From: Pyxidicoccus caerfyrddinensis
GTDB taxonomy: Bacteria > Myxococcota > Myxococcia > Myxococcales > Myxococcaceae
Direction of reading: 5' to 3'
NCBI RefSeq assembly: GCF_010894405.1
Contig: NZ_JAAIYA010000025.1
Coordinates: 1 to 64,000, forward strand
DNA length: 64,000 nucleotides
Of the stretch, positions 54,063-63,828 are shown piece by piece. The notes beneath the pieces were generated by a model. That model worked only from the letters and a program-made list of their open reading frames with translations. It had not been told where the DNA came from and did not search any database. Numbering within the stretch: the stretch's first letter is position 1; each line of letters starts with the position of its first letter. The position numbers and the translations under genes were made by a program.

Positions 54063-55450
54063 AGCTGGCCACGCGGCTGTGGCTGCTGGGCGCGGCCGTG
54101 CCGGTAGTCGGCGTGGTGCTGGCGCTGGTGCTGGCGGGACAGCTCTACGAAATCTGGCTGGCGCGCGTGGTGGACCAGGCGCTGCTGTCACAGGCGGCGA
54201 CGGAGGCTGTGAGCCTCTTCGACGGGCCCGGGGGGGAGCCGCACCTGCACCTGGAGCACTCGCCACTCACGGACGTGGTGCGCGCCTTTGCCCCCGTGGC
54301 GGAGGTGTACGGCCCGGATGGGCGGCGCGTGCTGTCCTTTCCGTCCACGGAGTCCGCGGCCTCGGAGCGGCTCGTTCCTCCGGCTGAAGACGCTCCGCCG
54401 CACCTGGAGACGGTGCGCGAGGGGGATGTGCCGATGCGGCGGTTGACGGTGCGCGTGGTGTCGCCCGCGGGCGTGCCGCACCTGCTGCGGCTGTCCACGT
54501 CGCTGGCCTGGCACGAGGCCGCGGTCCGCGCCTTCCAGGGCACCACCCTGGGAATGGCCGCGCTGCTGGGAATCATCTTCTTCGGACTGCAGACGTGGCA
54601 GGCACGGTGGCTGGAGCGGCGACTGAAGGAGCTGCGGGGCCTCATTGCCCGGCTGCGCGAGGGCGTGCTGTCCGGCGCGCCGTCGGAAGGCGCCACGCGG
54701 GACGAGGTGGCGGAGGTGGAGTCCGCGCTGCGCGAGGCCGCGGGCCGGCTGGGCGCCGCGCGCGAAGCCCAGGAGCAGCTCATCGCCCGGGCCGCGCACG
54801 AGCTGCGCACGCCGCTGGCCCTCATGCGCACGCACCTGGACCTGGCGCTGTGGAAGGAGCGCGACGTGGCCGAGCTGCGCACGTCGCTGGAGGAGACGCG
54901 CCGCGAAGTGGAGCGCCTGTCCACGCTGGCGGGCAACCTGCTGGACCTGGCCTCCTTCGGCCGGGGGACGTGGGAAGTCCAACGGGGAGACCTGGGGGTA
55001 TTGTTGGAGGACGCCTCGGCGGCGGCGCGCGCGCAGGCGGAGGAGCAGGGCGTCTGGGTGACGGTGGAGGCGCCGCGTCCCGCCTTGTGCGCGTTCCACG
55101 CCAGCTCGATACGGCAGGCGCTGGACAACCTGCTGGCCAACGCGCTGCGCTTCGCCCCGCGCGGCACCGAAATCATCCTTCGCGCCGAGCGGCGGGAGTC
55201 CCTCTGGCGCGTGTCCGTCAGGGACTTGGGGCCCGGCATCCCCGCCGCGCACCGCGAGAAGGTCTTCACCCCCTTCTACCGCGTCGAGTCCTCGGGCCCG
55301 GGCACGGGCCTGGGCCTGGCCGTGGTGGAGGAGGTGGCCCGCCGCCATGGGGGCCGCGCCTACGTGGCGGAGACTCAGGGTCCTGGTGCCGAGTTGGTGA
55401 TGGAGCTGCCCGACTCGGGGCCGGCGCCTGTCTCGCTCCACCAGCCCTGA
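54059..55450 (+). CDS. Membrane sensor histidine kinase of the efflux operon
   Basis: The 463-residue protein has two membrane helices (about 7-28 and 160-180) bounding a periplasmic sensor with a His-rich spot (GGEPHLHLEHSP) that could bind metal. A HAMP-like linker leads to the dimerisation helix with His247 (ARAAHELRTPLALM), then N-box DNLLANALRF, DLGPGIP and GTGLGLAVV. It is a CzcS/CusS-type partner of the response regulator. It is the last gene of the operon and ends in an open region of 150 nt before the next gene. Confidence 0.92.
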   Translation: MKLATRLWLLGAAVPVVGVVLALVLAGQLYEIWLARVVDQALLSQAATEAVSLFDGPGGEPHLHLEHSPLTDVVRAFAPVAEVYGPDGRRVLSFPSTESAASERLVPPAEDAPPHLETVREGDVPMRRLTVRVVSPAGVPHLLRLSTSLAWHEAAVRAFQGTTLGMAALLGIIFFGLQTWQARWLERRLKELRGLIARLREGVLSGAPSEGATRDEVAEVESALREAAGRLGAAREAQEQLIARAAHELRTPLALMRTHLDLALWKERDVAELRTSLEETRREVERLSTLAGNLLDLASFGRGTWEVQRGDLGVLLEDASAAARAQAEEQGVWVTVEAPRPALCAFHASSIRQALDNLLANALRFAPRGTEIILRAERRESLWRVSVRDLGPGIPAAHREKVFTPFYRVESSGPGTGLGLAVVEEVARRHGGRAYVAETQGPGAELVMELPDSGPAPVSLHQP

Positions 55451-55600
55451 GCCATCTTGGCGCGCGCACCTCCGGATTTTCGTCCCGCGCCGCTCCGGGT
55501 TCGTCCCTCGCCCGGGCACGTTCGGCACATTCCGCGCAGCCTGATGGACCCCTGTTGGTACTGAACACGCGTCATTCGCGTTTCAGAGGGGGTTCACCAC

Positions 55601-58600
55601 ATGCAAGCCGTTACATCCATCCGGGGTGCCTTTGTTTCCGGCGCCCTGCTCCTGGCGTCCTTGTCTGGATGCCAGGGAGAAGAAGTGTCTGTCCCCGAGT
55701 CGCGGCCGGAGAGTCCCCTGGCCGCCACCACCCAGGCGCTCAACTGTGGGGCCAGCCTGGTGCCCCTGATGACCAGCCCGTCGCTGCCTTCCGGCAGCGT
55801 GACGCGCTCGGGAATCCTGGGCTCGAGCTACGAGGCGTGGTTGGCCTTCGACAGCAACGATGCGGCGCCGTCCATGTGGCTCTCGCAGGTGGGGGTGACG
55901 CCCGCCTGGATTGGCTACGAGTGGGCGGATGGCGCGAAGCGCGTCACCCACTACGCCATCCGGTTCGTGAACGGCTCGCTCACGTCGCGCGCGCCCAGGA
56001 CCTGGACGTTCGAGGGCTGGAATGGCACCGCCTGGGTCGTCCTGGATACGCGCGGCAACGAGGCCGGCTGGGCCGCCGTCGAGCGGCGCGAGTACACCGT
56101 GGCCACGCCGGGCACCTACAGCAAGTACCGGCTCCACGTGACGGACGACAACGACGGCCGCAGCACCGGCATCGAGACGGTCTCCATCGGCAAGCTCGAG
56201 CTCTTCCGGTGCCCCGAGGACACCCAGCCACCGGCCGCCCCGGTGCTGACGGGCTTCGCGCCGGCCTCGCCGTCCAGCAACACGCAGCCCGTGCTGTCCG
56301 GCACCGCCGAGGCGAGCGCCACCGTGCGCATCTTCTCGGGGGCCTCATGCTCGGGCACGGCGGTGGCCACCGTGACAGCGAGCGCGAGCGGGACGTTCTC
56401 GTCGACCCGCACCGTGACGCTCAATGCGACGTCCACCTTCACGGCCACCGCGACCGACGCGGCGGGCAACGTGTCCGCGTGCTCGGCGTCGCTCGGCTAC
56501 CTGCACGATGGCGTGGCGCCCTCCGCGCCGTCGCTGACGGGCTTCACTCCGGCCTCGCCCTCCAACAGCACCCAGCCGGTGCTGGCCGGCACGGCGGAGG
56601 CGAGCTCCACCGTGCGCATCTTCTCCGGCAGCGCCTGCGCGGGCACGGCGGTGGCCACGGTGACGGCCGCGGCCAACGGCACCTTCTCCTCCACGCGCAC
56701 GGTGGCCCTGAACACCACGTCCACCTTCACCGCCACGTCCACGGATGCCGCGGGGAACGTGTCCGTGTGCTCGGCGGCGCTGAGCTACCTGCATGACAAC
56801 GTCGTGCCGGCGGCGCCGTCGCTGACGGGCTTCACCCCGGCCTCGCCGTCCACCAGCACCCAGCCCGTCCTCGTGGGCACCGCCGAGGCGGGCGCCCGGG
56901 TGCGCATCTTCTCGGGCACGGCCTGTGGGGGCACGGTGCTGGCCACGGTGACGGCCGCGACGGACGGCTCCTTTTCCTCGACGCGCACGGTGACGGCCAA
57001 CACCACGTCCACCTTCACCGCCAACGCGCTGGATGCCGCCGGCAATGCGTCCGCGTGCTCGGCGAGCATCAGCTACCGGCATGACTCCCTGGCGCCCCCG
57101 GCACCCACGCTGACGGGCTTCACCCCGGCCTCGCCCGGGGTGTCCCTGACGCCGCAGTTGCGCGGCACCGCCGAGCGGAGCGCGTCCGTCCAGGTCTTCC
57201 GTGGCAGCGGGTGCACGGCGCCCATGGTGACCACCACCACGGCGGATGCCTCGACGGGCGCCTTCACCGCCTCCGTGACGGTGACCGCCAACACGTCGAC
57301 GGTCTTCTTCGCCCGCGCGGTGGACGCGGTGGGCAACATCTCCATCTGTTCCTCCGTCGCTACCTACTGGCACGACACCGTGGCGCCCGTGCCGCCGACC
57401 TTCCTCACGGGCTACATCCCGCTCGACGCGCCTCCCGTCGCCGGGCAGGTGCGCGCCCAGACGGAGCCGCGAGGGAAGGTGGCCGTGTTCACCGACGCGG
57501 CCTGCACCCTGGCGGCGTCTCCAGCCGGCGTGGCGCAGGCGGACGGGAGTGGCTTCGCACTGCTGTCCCTGTCACAGCCGCAGCTCGCGACGACGATGTT
57601 CGCGGTGGCCCTCGACGCCGCGGGCAACCGCTCCTCGTGCGTGTCCTTCGAGGCGGACTGCCCCGTGGGCTTCGAGGACTGTGATGGCAACCCGGCCAAT
57701 GGCTGCGAGGCCGCCCTGATGACCGACGAGGCGAACTGCGGCGCGTGCGGAACCACGTGCGGCGGGGCTCCGTCCGCCACCGCCGTGTGCGGCGCGGGCA
57801 CCTGCGGCCTGGGCTGCGTGGTGGGCACCTTCGACTGCGATGGCCTGGAGGCCAATGGCTGCGAGTCCACCACCGCCTGCGGCCCGGCGGTCTGCCAGGT
57901 GGACCCGTTCGAGGAGTTGCTCATCACCGACCTGTCCGTGGTGGAGGACCCGGTGCGCACCACCGGCTCCGGCGCGTGGACGTTCGGCGCGCTGATGCGG
58001 GCGATGAACGGCGGAAGGGACCCGTCCGAGCTGGTGCGCAACTGGCTGAAGACCTGGCAGCAAGACCAGTTCATCGGCGCCACCTTCGTGCCGGCCCGTC
58101 CCGACATCGGGGCCGTGGTGCTGGACGCGTGGGACGCGCGCAGCGGCGGCGCCAGTGCTCCGCTGGACTTCAGCACCGCGCCGTTCCGGCTGCTCGCCAT
58201 CGTCAACCGCATGGACCTGCGGCACGAGGGCTCGCACGCGGGCGAGGGCCGCTTCGTGTTCGGAGTGACGGACCCGGGCGGCAACCCGATGCCCTTCACC
58301 GTCATCCTCGAATACACGCTGCCCGGTGGCGGCCCCGAGGAGTTCCAGCGCTGGTCGCGCGACTGGCACGAACTGGGCCGGCTCGGGCTGACGCATCCGA
58401 ACTACAACGCGAAGCTCCAGGCGCTGACGGACCGCTTCACGAAGTCCTTCGTGGCCTCGGGACGCTTCATGGGCAGCGCCATCAGCCAGGTGCGCACCAA
58501 CGAGAACACGCTGGACCCGGAGTGGGAGCTGCGCGAGTTCCACTTCGGGCCCGCGGGGCTGGCCCCAGCGCACGTGGCGCTCACGCCTCTCTTCTTCATG

Positions 58601-59110
58601 AACGGCTCGTCGCTGGTGGCGGACTACATCAACCAGAACCAGGCTTCCATCCTCACGGAGACGCACGTAGTGCCCGAGTTCTTCCAGGGGCAGCCCTTCC
58701 TCTGGGGCTCGGCGCTCACCCCGTTCAACTTCTTCTGGAACGCTCCCGGGGTGGACCCGCAGGCGCGGCACAAGTTCTCGCTCAACACCTGCAATGGCTG
58801 CCACGCGGGAGAGACGCAGACCTTCTTCCTCCACGTCGGCTTCCGCTCCCAGGGCTCGCCCGCCTTCCTCTCGCCGTTCCTGGTCGCCAATGCGCCCACG
58901 CCGGACCCCGTCACCGGGCAACCTCGCGTGTTCAACGACCTGGGCCGGCGCGGGCAGGACCTGAACGCCCTGGTGTGTGGCGTGCCTGCGTCCCTGACGG
59001 CGTCGAAGGACCAGGTCGGCGAGTCGCTGCTCGCGCCCGCACGGTGGAACACCGCCGCCGTTCCGGGCTTCCCCGTCCGCTCCAACCTGCCGGCCGGGCG
59101 CGTCCACTGA
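55601..59110 (+). CDS. Large lipoprotein with discoidin-like, Ig-like repeat and c-heme regions
   Basis: The 1169-residue protein has lipobox LASLSGC. Residues about 45-205 are a discoidin/F5-8C-like domain ending RLHVTDDNDG and KLELFRC. Four Ig-like modules of exactly 96 residues follow (about 210-595), each opening LTGFxPASP. Then come a diverged fifth module, a Cys-rich segment (CPVGFEDCDGNPANGCEA, CGACGTTCGG) as in myxobacterial surface proteins, and a 380-residue C-terminal domain with CNGCHAGE, a CxxCH heme site near 1064-1068. It is likely displayed on the outer membrane. The heme site in an adhesin-like protein is notable. Confidence 0.85.
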   Translation: MQAVTSIRGAFVSGALLLASLSGCQGEEVSVPESRPESPLAATTQALNCGASLVPLMTSPSLPSGSVTRSGILGSSYEAWLAFDSNDAAPSMWLSQVGVTPAWIGYEWADGAKRVTHYAIRFVNGSLTSRAPRTWTFEGWNGTAWVVLDTRGNEAGWAAVERREYTVATPGTYSKYRLHVTDDNDGRSTGIETVSIGKLELFRCPEDTQPPAAPVLTGFAPASPSSNTQPVLSGTAEASATVRIFSGASCSGTAVATVTASASGTFSSTRTVTLNATSTFTATATDAAGNVSACSASLGYLHDGVAPSAPSLTGFTPASPSNSTQPVLAGTAEASSTVRIFSGSACAGTAVATVTAAANGTFSSTRTVALNTTSTFTATSTDAAGNVSVCSAALSYLHDNVVPAAPSLTGFTPASPSTSTQPVLVGTAEAGARVRIFSGTACGGTVLATVTAATDGSFSSTRTVTANTTSTFTANALDAAGNASACSASISYRHDSLAPPAPTLTGFTPASPGVSLTPQLRGTAERSASVQVFRGSGCTAPMVTTTTADASTGAFTASVTVTANTSTVFFARAVDAVGNISICSSVATYWHDTVAPVPPTFLTGYIPLDAPPVAGQVRAQTEPRGKVAVFTDAACTLAASPAGVAQADGSGFALLSLSQPQLATTMFAVALDAAGNRSSCVSFEADCPVGFEDCDGNPANGCEAALMTDEANCGACGTTCGGAPSATAVCGAGTCGLGCVVGTFDCDGLEANGCESTTACGPAVCQVDPFEELLITDLSVVEDPVRTTGSGAWTFGALMRAMNGGRDPSELVRNWLKTWQQDQFIGATFVPARPDIGAVVLDAWDARSGGASAPLDFSTAPFRLLAIVNRMDLRHEGSHAGEGRFVFGVTDPGGNPMPFTVILEYTLPGGGPEEFQRWSRDWHELGRLGLTHPNYNAKLQALTDRFTKSFVASGRFMGSAISQVRTNENTLDPEWELREFHFGPAGLAPAHVALTPLFFMNGSSLVADYINQNQASILTETHVVPEFFQGQPFLWGSALTPFNFFWNAPGVDPQARHKFSLNTCNGCHAGETQTFFLHVGFRSQGSPAFLSPFLVANAPTPDPVTGQPRVFNDLGRRGQDLNALVCGVPASLTASKDQVGESLLAPARWNTAAVPGFPVRSNLPAGRVH
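56246..57397 (+). repeat. Four tandem 288-bp repeats encoding Ig-like modules
   Basis: The codons for LTGF recur at 56246, 56534, 56822 and 57110, each step exactly 288 bp. A diverged fifth copy begins at 57404. The uniform period and close DNA similarity (for example the shared CTGACGGGCTTC) suggest expansion by unequal recombination. Confidence 0.8.
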
Positions 59111-59129
59111 GACAGCACTGAGCCCGGTG

Positions 59130-59161
59130 CGCTGCACGCCCGGAACATGGGGCGTGCAGCG
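59130..59161 (+). terminator. Strong hairpin after the large lipoprotein gene
   Basis: CGCTGCACGCCC (59130-59141) pairs with GGGCGTGCAGCG (59150-59161) over an 8-nt loop, a perfect 12-bp stem 20 nt after the stop codon. It is the clearest terminator-like element in the right half. Confidence 0.75.
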
Positions 59162-59243
59162 TCCATCCTGGAAAGCTTCAGGTATGTCTCAATTTGCTTG
59201 AAAAGCGGCTTTGTCTTCTTGCGCCGTGAGAGCCGGTTTGTGT

Positions 59244-60890
59244 ATGCCCCGGCGCATGAATGATTCGAATCGCTGTCTTGCTGCATCCCGTGTCGTCCTG
59301 CTGGGGCTCGCGCTCACCGTGTCGTCGGTGGCGGACGCGGCCTCGGTCATCTTCTCCCGGCCCGCGCGGGAGGGCGTGGAGCTGGACGCGTCGCTGGCCG
59401 CGCTCACCTTCACGCCGGTGAAGGACGCGATGGTCAAGGAGGCAGTGCCTGCCTCCAACTTCGGCACGCTGAACCAGCTGCAGGTCTCCAACCAGGCGGG
59501 CTACAGCAAGTGGGCCTACCTCCAGTTCGACGTCACCGGCCTTCCAGCGGGCGCGACGAACATCTCCGCGCAGCTCCAGGTGAGCTCGACGACCACCGGG
59601 ACGGGCAGGGCGATTACCGCCCATGCGGTGGCGAGCACGAGCTGGAGCGAGACCGCCATCACCTGGAACACGCGGCTGCCCATGGGCACCGCGCTCTCCA
59701 CCGTCTCCAGCCACACCTCCGGGCAGGTCTCGGTCTGGGACGTCAGCACGCACATCACCGGCAATGGCAGCTTCACCATCGGCCTCGACAGCGCGTACGC
59801 CGGCGACACGAACTTCGTGTCGAGCGAGGGCAGCACCCTGCCGACGCTCGTCGTGAGCTACGACACGGGCGTGACGACGTATCAGGCCTACCGGGGCAAC
59901 ACGCACTCGCACACCAGCTTCACCTCGTCGCACGGTGAGCAGGTCACCAGCGGAGACCCGACGCGCAATGGCCCGCCCTCGGAGCACCACGCCCTGGCGA
60001 AGGCGACGGGCTACGACTTCTACGTCACCACCGACCACTCGCAGGAGGTCGCCTTCGAGCCCACCAGCGCGACCAACGCCGCGTGGGTGGCGACGAAGCA
60101 GCAGGCCACCGACGCGACCACCTCCGGCTACGTGGGGCTCTGGGGCTACGAGCACTCGGAGAACAACGGTCCGGACGGCACGGGGCACATCAACGTCATC
60201 AACAGCCCCGCGTATCTGGACGCGCTGGAGTCGGGCGTGGGCATCCAGCAGCTCTACACGTGGCTGAAGACCCAGTCGGGCGCCCTGGCCACGTTCAACC
60301 ACCCGAGCACGGGCAGCTACAACAGCTTCGCCTACCGGGACGACGCCATCACCGACGTCATCACCATGCTGGAGGTCATCAACTCCAACGACTCCATCCA
60401 CTACGACGCGTGGCTCGCGGCGCTGCAGAGGGGCTGGAAGGTGTCGCCCGTGTGCGGCAATGACAACCACGGCTTCTGGGGCATCACCCGCCACACGTCG
60501 CGCACCTTCGTCGTCGCCACCGCCCGCACGAAGGCGGCCATCCTGGACGCGATGCGCAACCGCCGGACCTATGCCGCGCTGGATGACAACATCCAGATTC
60601 AATACAAGGTCAACGGCGCCATCATGGGCTCCACGCTGAGCAGCCCCTCCACGTTCAACTTCGCCATCACCGCCAGCGACTCCGACGCGGGGCAGCGCAT
60701 CTCGAAGCTTGAAATCCGCAAGGACAATGGCGACCTCGTGGTGGCCCACACCCCCGCGACGCCGCAGGCGTCCGTCACCTGGAACCCGACGGTCAACGAC
60801 AGCACGAGCAGGTACTTCTTCCTGCTCGTGTATCGCGAGGGCAGCACCGGGCCTGTGGCCTGGGTGGCCCCCACCTGGACGGGCCGGTAG
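59244..60890 (+). CDS. Secreted PHP-type (CehA/McbA) metallohydrolase with DNRLRE-like domain
   Basis: The 548-residue product has a signal peptide (VVLLGLALTVSSVADA). A DNRLRE-like beta domain follows at about 45-205 (AMVKEAVPASNFGTLNQL and WAYLQFDVTGL). From about 215 there is a PHP-fold hydrolase with NTHSHTSF near 219, TTDHS, YEHSENNG, FNHPST and GNDNHGFW metal ligands, as in CehA/McbA carbamate and phosphoester hydrolases. A beta tail ends it. ATG 59244 is preceded by GTGAGAG at long spacing; ATG 59256 is the alternative. The substrate is unknown. Confidence 0.85.
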   Translation: MPRRMNDSNRCLAASRVVLLGLALTVSSVADAASVIFSRPAREGVELDASLAALTFTPVKDAMVKEAVPASNFGTLNQLQVSNQAGYSKWAYLQFDVTGLPAGATNISAQLQVSSTTTGTGRAITAHAVASTSWSETAITWNTRLPMGTALSTVSSHTSGQVSVWDVSTHITGNGSFTIGLDSAYAGDTNFVSSEGSTLPTLVVSYDTGVTTYQAYRGNTHSHTSFTSSHGEQVTSGDPTRNGPPSEHHALAKATGYDFYVTTDHSQEVAFEPTSATNAAWVATKQQATDATTSGYVGLWGYEHSENNGPDGTGHINVINSPAYLDALESGVGIQQLYTWLKTQSGALATFNHPSTGSYNSFAYRDDAITDVITMLEVINSNDSIHYDAWLAALQRGWKVSPVCGNDNHGFWGITRHTSRTFVVATARTKAAILDAMRNRRTYAALDDNIQIQYKVNGAIMGSTLSSPSTFNFAITASDSDAGQRISKLEIRKDNGDLVVAHTPATPQASVTWNPTVNDSTSRYFFLLVYREGSTGPVAWVAPTWTGR

Positions 60891-60893
60891 GGC

Positions 60894-61952
60894 TCAGGGG
60901 CTCCACGTGGCCGTGTCGAGGTCCAGCGTCCATTGGGCCTCGCCATGGATGCGGGGCACGCCGTCCGCGTCGAAGGTCAGCGGGAACCATGCCTTCTCAC
61001 CCCCGCTGGCCGTGTAGACACCGGGGTCCGCGTAGTCAGGCCAGCGGTCCCCGATGTACATGAACATGGAGCCGCTCGCCGTCCCTTGAATCCGCAGCGC
61101 CATGTCGTGCTGCGTCTGGAAGGAATTGGCAGAGGCCGGCGACGTCTCCACCACGCTCCACCCATCATTGAAGCCGGAGTTCCCGCCCGTGGTGGGGAAG
61201 TTGTAGAGGTAGCGGGAGACCTTGTACATCGTCGCGCTCGGATTCCATCCCGCCGTCTTGGATGAGAAGAGATAGAACATGTTGTTCGCGGGGTTCTTGA
61301 TGACGTGGAAGGCCTCGCGCTTGTTGCCATGGATGTGATTGGCGACGTGCAGCTCCGGGACGGAGAAGCTCGTGTACGTGCTCTTCGTCAGCCGGGAGAT
61401 GACCACCGTCGAGTTGTTCTCGGTGCGGTCGGAGTTGTAGACGACGTAGGCCTCGCCATCGTCGTTCTTGAAGCCGCCCAGGTCGCCCATGGTGGAGCCC
61501 GTCGGCTCGGGAATGCGGTTCACCTCGGTGAATGGCCCCTTGGGCCCCGTGGCTGTGGAGAACACCAGCTGCGGGCGCGTGCCCGCGGCCAGTCCCACGA
61601 TGAGCACGTACTTCCCGCTGGTCTCGTTGAAGAACACCACGGGACGGCAGGCCGCGCCGCCGCCGAAGTCCGCGACGACGCCCTCGTTCTTCCAGTCCAC
61701 CAGGTTCGTGGAAGAGTAGGCGCGGACCTTCGAACCCAACCCCTGCCGCCCGTACCACCAGTAGAGGCCGCCGAACTTCGTCACGTAGCCGGACTCGGCG
61801 GTGACTTCGACGCCGCTGGTGTCCTTCCATCTTCCGATGTCGTTCTTGATGACCACGCTCGCGGCGCGCGCGGGCAGGGCGTGCAGCGCCAGCGTCGCGA
61901 CGGTGAGCAGGGTGAGCAGGCTGAACCTCGGGGCTCCTGGAATCCCGACCAT
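60894..61952 (-). CDS. Secreted five-bladed beta-propeller, glycoside hydrolase family 43-like
   Basis: The 352-residue protein has a signal (LLTLLTVATLALHALPARA) and propeller blades with GLYWWYGRQG, CRPVVFFN, GDLGGFKNDDGEAYVVYNSD and LFSSKTAGWNPS, as in family 43/62/117-like glycosidases. It probably cuts plant or microbial polysaccharide, but catalytic acids are not assigned. The start is set at ATG 61952 because GGAGG lies 8 nt before it. The ATG 61967 five codons earlier contains that site and has none of its own. It is convergent with the PHP gene, with 3 nt between stops. Confidence 0.8.
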   Translation of the reverse strand: MVGIPGAPRFSLLTLLTVATLALHALPARAASVVIKNDIGRWKDTSGVEVTAESGYVTKFGGLYWWYGRQGLGSKVRAYSSTNLVDWKNEGVVADFGGGAACRPVVFFNETSGKYVLIVGLAAGTRPQLVFSTATGPKGPFTEVNRIPEPTGSTMGDLGGFKNDDGEAYVVYNSDRTENNSTVVISRLTKSTYTSFSVPELHVANHIHGNKREAFHVIKNPANNMFYLFSSKTAGWNPSATMYKVSRYLYNFPTTGGNSGFNDGWSVVETSPASANSFQTQHDMALRIQGTASGSMFMYIGDRWPDYADPGVYTASGGEKAWFPLTFDADGVPRIHGEAQWTLDLDTATWSP

Positions 61953-62150
61953 GCGGCCATCCTCCATGGGGTGTGTGCGAGGAACAGGTTTTGCCAGGAT
62001 GACATGTTAGTCCAGGAGTATCCGTCGCGCGGTGGACCCAGCTGTCGTCCCTTCGGGCCGCCGACGTAGGAGGACCGGCCGGGTCCGATATCTTCCGGGG
62101 GGCTGGACGTTCCAGTCGCACCCACCGAACGGAAGAGAGAGGCACCGCGG

Positions 62151-63821
62151 ATGCGCCGAGCCCTGGTAGGTCTCGTTTTGCTCCTGGCTGGCTGTGCGAG
62201 GAGTGCCCGTCCCGCCGAGGGCGTGGCGGCGGCCGCGTCCGTCGAAGAGCCCGAGCTGGAGACGCCCCGCTACGAGCACGTCTTCATGATGCCCGTGGAG
62301 CGGGCCCTGGCCGAGGCCACGAAGCTGCTGGCCGAGAATGGCTGGGTGCTGAAGCCCATGGATGACCCGAAGTACCTCCTGACCGAGTGGAAGTCCGCGC
62401 AGCTTGGAGGGAAGTCGTGGGGCTACCAGAGCGACGGCGACCACACCCGGTACCTGGTGGTCGGCGAGCCGCTCGCCGCGCGGCAGTCCGTCGTGCGCAT
62501 CTTCCGGATGAAGCGGGTGGCCTTCGCCAACGACGCGGAGATTCGCTACGACGGCAAGACGGGTGAAATCGTCCAGAAACACCTGGTGATGGAGCAGTTC
62601 GAACAGAGCTTCCGGGCCCGGGGAGCCCCCGTGGACCTCGCCCAGCGGGAGCGAGATACCGCGCCGTGGGTGGAGCTGGACGGCGCCGTGAAGGGCACCC
62701 GCGACTTGAAGCTGGAGCGGGACCTCACCCTGCGGCTGGAGTCGCGTCCCTCGCTGGAGACGCTCACGGGCACGCTGCGCCTCACGCGTGATGATTCGTT
62801 CGCGAGAGACCCGTCCTTCTATCTCAAGCGCTGGCGGCAGGAGGTGCAGGAGCCCTGTGCGCGGAAGGTCGGCGGGGTCCAGCCGATGCTGCGCCCGGGG
62901 CAGATGGTGCTCATCGGCGAGCAGCTCGGCACGCGTGAGGTGCCCGCCACCGTGGGAGACCTCGCGTGCGAGGCCGCGCAGGCGGGGCTCGGCGTCACGG
63001 TGGGGCTCGCCATTCCGACGAAGGAGCAGGAGCGCATCGACACGTACCTGAAGAGCAAGGGAGGCCCCGCGGACCAGGACGCGCTGCTGAGCGGAAACTT
63101 CTGGCGCAAGCTCCAGCAGGACGGCCGTGGCAGTCGCGCGGTGATGGACCTCATCGACCGGGCCCGGGCCCTGCGCGCCGCCGGGCGTTCCGTCTCCGTG
63201 GTGGCCTTCGACACGGACACGGACCACGGGAGCGCGCGCGATGCCCGCATGGCGCGGGCGGTGCTCAACTCACATAGCGCGCGTCCCAAGGACGTCTTCC
63301 TGGTGCTCGCAGGCAATGCGCACACGCGACTGGTGGCGGACGCGGACTGGAACGAGGACTTCGTTCCCATGTCGAAGCACCTGGTCGAGGTCGTCCGCGA
63401 CTTGAAGATTCTCGAGGTGGGCTACGCCCAGGGTCGGCGGTGGGGCTGCGACCTGATGCCGGATGGCGAGATGGAGTGCAACGTCATGGGCATCACCCCG
63501 GGACCTCGCGTGGAGATTCGCCCGGAGACGCCCGTGGGCATCCGGATGCTGCCGGAAATGGACGACGAGGGGTTCCACGGCTTCCTGGACGTGGGGGCGC
63601 TGTCCGCCTCGCTGCCCTCGATTGCGCTGCGCGGGCACGAGCCACCTTCGCCCGCCACGGAGCCCGCGGCCCCGGCGCAGCCCGCCGCTTCCACGCAGCC
63701 CGCGGCACCCGGGACTTCCGTGCAGCCTCCGTCGCCGGCCGCGCCCGAGCAGCCTGCGGCGCCCGCTCAGCCCGCGGGGCCCGGGGCGCAGCCGGCTGCT
63801 CCGGCCGCGCCCCGAGAGTGA
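62151..63821 (+). CDS. Lipoprotein with TIKI-like domain and Pro/Ala-rich tail
   Basis: The 556-residue product has lipobox LLLAGC. Residues about 35-160 are a domain unknown to me. Residues about 240-430 (GQMVLIGEQLGTREVPATVG, then VVAFDTDTDHG and LVLAGNAHTRL) have the motif order of the TIKI/EreA-like superfamily (Glu-His-type hydrolases and ChaN-like heme binders). The expected His after GEQ is replaced by Gln-Leu-Gly, so activity is unsure. The last 60 residues are a PAAPAQPA-type low-complexity tail that may span the cell wall. It is divergent to the propeller gene. Confidence 0.75.
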   Translation: MRRALVGLVLLLAGCARSARPAEGVAAAASVEEPELETPRYEHVFMMPVERALAEATKLLAENGWVLKPMDDPKYLLTEWKSAQLGGKSWGYQSDGDHTRYLVVGEPLAARQSVVRIFRMKRVAFANDAEIRYDGKTGEIVQKHLVMEQFEQSFRARGAPVDLAQRERDTAPWVELDGAVKGTRDLKLERDLTLRLESRPSLETLTGTLRLTRDDSFARDPSFYLKRWRQEVQEPCARKVGGVQPMLRPGQMVLIGEQLGTREVPATVGDLACEAAQAGLGVTVGLAIPTKEQERIDTYLKSKGGPADQDALLSGNFWRKLQQDGRGSRAVMDLIDRARALRAAGRSVSVVAFDTDTDHGSARDARMARAVLNSHSARPKDVFLVLAGNAHTRLVADADWNEDFVPMSKHLVEVVRDLKILEVGYAQGRRWGCDLMPDGEMECNVMGITPGPRVEIRPETPVGIRMLPEMDDEGFHGFLDVGALSASLPSIALRGHEPPSPATEPAAPAQPAASTQPAAPGTSVQPPSPAAPEQPAAPAQPAGPGAQPAAPAAPRE

Positions 63822-63828
63822 GGCGTCC

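Noticed and set aside
61953..61967. ATG 61967 as start of the propeller gene
   Set aside because: It has no ribosome binding site, while a GGAGG just after it is well placed for ATG 61952.
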